Of a DNA stretch of 10,794 nucleotides, positions 8,641 through 10,794 are shown in pieces. The notes under the pieces were generated by a model. It ran no database searches. It saw only the letters and a program-made list of their open reading frames with translations, and had not been told where the DNA came from. How positions within the stretch are numbered: the stretch's first letter is position 1; each line of letters opens with the position of its first letter. Source of the stretch: Willaertia magna (taxonomy: Eukaryota > Heterolobosea > Eutetramitea > Acrasida > Naegleriidae). Location of the stretch: assembly GCA_902984215.1 (NCBI GenBank), contig CADWAF010002084.1, positions 1 to 10,794 on the forward strand, given 5' to 3'. The position numbers and the translations under genes are program-made.

Positions 8641-9390
8641 TATTGATTATATTATAGTATATAAAATTTAAACTTTTTTTTAATCAATAAAAACTTTATA
8701 ATTTTGATTCTATTTAATAAATTTTATTTATTTAAATAAATATTTTATATTATAAAGTTTATAAAATTACTTTGGTAAATAAAAGTAAAAAAAAGTAAAA
8801 AAAATTTATTATAAATATAAATATTTATTAAAATATCTTTATATATATCTTAAATTATAAAATCTTATTAATATTAATAAATATAATATCAATCTTTTAT
8901 TATTATAAATAAAAAATTCTTTTTTTCTAATACTTTTACAATCTTAAATAAAAATTTAAATGTTCTATAAAAGATTATTTAAATTTTAATATTTTATTAA
9001 ATACATATTTAACAATAGTTTTAATTAATTTACTTTTATAACTAATTACAATATATTAATTGTGATTAAATATTAAATTTTTTATACTTATCTTTTAATA
9101 TTTTGTTAAATAATTTGTAGTAAATATAAATTATATAATTATTTAAATTTCTAAAAATCATTATAACAAAAACAATTATTTTTTTAAATAATCTATTAAA
9201 ATACTAGTTAATTTACTATATTTTAAATAGTTTTCATTATATTTTTATTATTATCTTATTATAAATTTTCTTATCTTAATTATTATATTATCTATTATTT
9301 TAATTATAAATTACTTATTAAATAATTAAAACTAAAATAAAAAAATTTTATCTAAAATTTTTAATACATAATAATTAAAACAATTAAATA
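8641..9390 (-). pseudogene. Weaker - strand coding signal, frame uncertain
   Basis: Near 8820-8680 the - strand reads YLPKQFYKLYNIKYLFK and NQNYKVFID. It then needs one extra A in a run of eight (about 8674-8681) to continue as SLNFIYYNIINKSSY and join the 8029-8590 segment. Near 8940-8880 it reads CKSIRKKEFFIYNNKRLILY. Upstream, 9240-9060 has a clean piece in another frame (KYNENYLKYSKLTSILIDYLKK, shown here only as its first and last parts: KYNENYLKYSKL and LIDYLKK) followed by LFNKILKDKYKKFNI. Two frames compete at 9060-9390, one loaded with TAA and so less likely. No function can be given. Confidence 0.4.
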
Positions 9391-9924
9391 TCATTAAAAA
9401 TTAATTAATTGTATTATATTGAATAACAAAAAAAATTTAATTATAACTTTGTTTTTTAAAGATAATTTATAATTAGAATTAGTTTTTAAAATTATTTTAT
9501 ATTGAAATAAATTTTTTACAATTAAATCAAATTCTTTATCTGTAATAAAAAATAATTCTTTAAAATATAAAAATCTATTTTTATAATGTACATATTTATT
9601 ATTATGTTTTAAAATAATTTTTTTAAATTTAAATTTACCTTTTCCAATACCTTTATTACTATTCTAATTAAATTTAATAAATCATTAAATTCATTTAACA
9701 TTTATTATTTTTTAAAATTTTTGTTTTTACTATTTAATTTATATTTATTTAAATAAAAATAAATATCATCAAAACTTTTAATAGTTCTATAGTAATTATA
9801 TATAAAATCATATACAATTTTCCAATTATTCATACAAAAATAGAACAAAAAAAATTTTAATAAAACATTTTTTAGAACAACTTTAAAATAACTTTTTTTC
9901 AAAAAATTTTTTTTTTTTAAACAT
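9391..9924 (-). pseudogene. Likely 5' part of the - strand gene block, unknown protein
   Basis: An ATG at 9924 is followed by a run of twelve A, so its frame relation to what follows is uncertain. From 9902 a frame reads KVVLKNVLLKFFLFYF, then NNWKIVYDFIYNYYRTIK and SFDDIYFYLNKYK, crosses TAA TAA (9707-9702) to MLNEFNDLLNLI, and after a one-base shift continues as 89 clean codons at 9663-9397: SNKGIGKGKFKFKKIILK, YKNRFLYFKELFFITDKEFD (shown in two parts of the run) and LFQYKIILKTNSNYKLSLK. It ends TAA TGA (9396-9391). The 89-codon island without TAA, TAG or TGA is strong evidence of coding. An S-F-D-D motif is present, but the rest of a reverse transcriptase is not seen. Family unknown. Confidence 0.62.
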
Positions 9925-9949
9925 TGTTTTAGAAGTGTTTAAATAAATT
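9925..9949. promoter_or_regulatory. Very short divergent intergenic gap
   Basis: Only 25 bp separate the proposed - strand ATG (9924) from the proposed + strand ATG (9950). If both starts are right, the promoters of the two genes must overlap each other or the genes. No specific promoter motif is visible. Confidence 0.35.
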
Positions 9950-10140
9950 ATGAAAATTAATTATTATTTTAACTATAATATTTTATAAAAAGCATAAAAA
10001 ATTTTAACTTAAATAATAATAATTCTAATATTTTAGAACAAAAATATAAAGAATTTAAAAGCATTAATTTTATTCATAATTTACACAATGCTTTTAATAC
10101 TTTATATATTATTAATAGACATCATTTAAAATTAAAAATA

Positions 10141-10200
10141 ACTCACAACCACAACAACAAATACAAAATAATCCAAAAACACCACACAAAATACACCCAA
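10141..10200. other. C/A-rich tract with no G and almost no T
   Basis: Of 60 bases, 35 are A, 20 C, 5 T and none G, while flanking DNA is about half T. The coding frame across it uses almost only C-ending codons for His, Asn, Tyr and Ile, where neighbouring codons end in T or A. Confidence 0.85.
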
Positions 10201-10255
10201 ATCATAAATTTAAAAATTCAAAAAATAAAAAATAAAATTAAAATATATAATTTCA

Positions 10256-10320
10256 TTAATTTTATTTATAAAAAAATATTGTTTATTTATTAATTTTATT
10301 TATAAAAAAATATTGTTTAT
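10256..10320. repeat. Tandem duplication, 31-bp identical copies at period 34
   Basis: 10256-10286 and 10290-10320 are identical, separated by three bases, giving a period of 34. The - strand and + strand flanks show no further copies. The shift of 34 (one more than a multiple of three) matches the change from frame 1 to frame 2 in the gene across it. Confidence 0.9.
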
Positions 10321-10432
10321 TATTGTGTTATTATTAAAAAATTATACTTTTTATATTATAATATATACATTATATAAAAATAACTTAGTAAATAAGATTA
10401 TAATTTTGTGGTTATTAAATTTTGTAATATAA

Positions 10433-10608
10433 AAAAATTTTTATCGGTAAATAACATATATTTAAATTAAAAAAAAACGAATACAAGAGATAATATTATA
10501 ATTAATGTTAAAATAATAAATGAGTTTATTTTTATTTAAATTTTGCCTTTTATTTGAGTTTTTTAAATTGTAAGTGTAAACATTATATTTTTTCATAATT
10601 TGTTGAAC
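10433..10608. other. Intergenic gap, probable upstream region of the right-hand gene
   Basis: About 175 bases with no convincing coding on either strand. A weak frame 1 reading (NTRDNIIINVKIINEFIF) continues to a TGA at 10555-10557 and may be chance. GC rises sharply towards the right end. No clear TATA motif or terminator can be separated from the AT-rich background. Confidence 0.4.
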
Positions 10609-10794
10609 ATGAATGAGTAATTACCATGGATTGCACTTGAGGAGTAATAATGCAATGGGCACTTTATAGTTTTTACCCTTGATTGTTGTAAAGAATTATT
10701 TGAATGGGTGGGGCGTTTAATTAATCCCTGTTGTTTTATTGTTATCACAATGCTACTTCTATTGATGGACCACACAAAAGAGAAAAAAATTATT
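10609..10794 (+). CDS. 5' end of an intact ciliate-code gene, unknown function, runs off the right edge
   Basis: ATG 10609 opens 62 codons to the window edge with no TGA, while TGA occurs four times in frame 3 (10614, 10638, 10680, 10701) and once in frame 2, the pattern left by GAT/GAA codons in frame 1. It begins MNEQLPWIALEEQQCNGHF, with three Gln encoded by TAA, and continues FIVFTLDCCKELFEWVGR and then LINPCCFIVITMLLLLMDH, a hydrophobic stretch that may be a membrane segment or buried helix. Two Cys pairs are present. GC is about 32-37%, far above everything to the left, and Trp, Gly, Asp and Glu are normally represented. An ORF on the opposite strand at 10593-10775 is its shadow. The family cannot be named from 62 residues. 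Confidence 0.78.

Larger units (their letters stand above)
9950..10432 (+). pseudogene. Unknown His/Asn-rich protein with hydrophobic C-terminus, broken by a 34-bp duplication
   Basis: ATG 9950 gives MKINYYFNYNIL, then one missing A in the run at 9987-9991 would join it to frame 1. There, 9979-10290 is 104 codons with no stop triplet: NNNNSNILEQKYKEFKSINF, FIHNLHNAFNTLYIINRHH, then KITHNHNNKYKIIQKHH and KYTQIINLKIQK. The 34-bp tandem duplication (10256-10320) moves the reading to frame 2, which runs clean to a TAA at 10430-10432 through ILFIIVLLLKNYTFYIII and VNKIIILWLLNFVI. These are two likely membrane segments. Without the duplication it would be about 150-160 residues. Frame 1 itself stays open to a TGA at 10555-10557, with more TAA codons. 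Divergent from the - strand block. No family recognised. Confidence 0.62.

Noticed and set aside
9740..9765. S-F-D-D-I motif resembling the catalytic motif of reverse transcriptases
   Set aside because: No other reverse transcriptase motif (such as the upstream QG-type block) was seen in any nearby frame; one short acidic motif is not enough.
10141..10200. C/A-rich tract as a telomere-like repeat
   Set aside because: No regular CCCCAA or CCCAAA period; it lies inside a frame and not at a sequence end.
3550..10608. Terminal inverted repeats bounding the central block
   Set aside because: Looked for matching inverted ends around 3550-3750 and 10433-10608; nothing beyond AT-rich background could be supported by eye.
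10593..10775. A 60-codon standard-code ORF on the - strand at the right end
   Set aside because: The + strand frame from 10609 in ciliate code is a far better protein, and TGA placement (frame 3, none in frame 1) marks the + strand as coding. The - strand ORF is its antisense shadow.
1..10794. tRNA, rRNA or CRISPR arrays
   Set aside because: No GC-bearing cloverleaf, conserved rRNA segment or regularly spaced direct repeats were seen; the only tandem repeats are two-copy duplications.

Overview
The window looks like nuclear DNA of a very AT-rich ciliate that reads TAA and TAG as glutamine and uses only TGA as a stop. Two places show this best. Codons 994-2154 on the + strand form a 387-codon frame with about 28 in-frame TAA/TAG and no TGA, while at least eleven TGA triplets fall in the other two frames. 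The right-hand gene (from 10609) has TAA codons inside an otherwise normal protein start. An oligohymenophorean ciliate such as a Tetrahymena or Ichthyophthirius relative would fit, but no marker gene fixes the species. Under the standard code almost every gene here is invisible, and one apparent standard-code ORF at the right end is only an antisense shadow.

Layout. (1) 1-3550, + strand: a large gene, open at the left edge, in DNA of roughly 13-16% GC in lines sampled by eye. Frame 1 has no TGA from base 1 to 2877, but from about 2155 the coding signal hops between frames. A family of palindromes with the core TATAAATTTATA is concentrated here. (2) About 3750-9924, - strand: about 6 kb at only about 5-8% GC. 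Stop-free islands of 40-100 codons lie almost end to end on the - strand, often in the same frame across a TAA but broken in many places by one-base shifts and by a 22-bp tandem duplication. It could be one very large gene or several. The best single reading is 5543-5998 (151 codons, ending in TGA). (3) 9950-10432, + strand: a divergent gene about 25 bp from the likely start of the - strand block, broken by a 34-bp tandem duplication and containing a 60-base tract with almost no T and no G. (4) 10433-10608: a non-coding gap. (5) 10609 to the right edge, + strand: the intact 5' end of a gene in DNA of about 32-37% GC.

None of the proteins could be assigned to a known family by eye, so no functions are claimed. 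The left gene uses TAA/TAG for about 7% of codons. The central block uses them much less, is still more AT-rich, and is packed and divergently arranged. It may therefore be a decayed mobile, viral or germline-limited element inside ciliate DNA; this is inference. Most frame shifts lie in homopolymer runs, so assembly error is a real alternative for those. The two tandem duplications are harder to explain that way.
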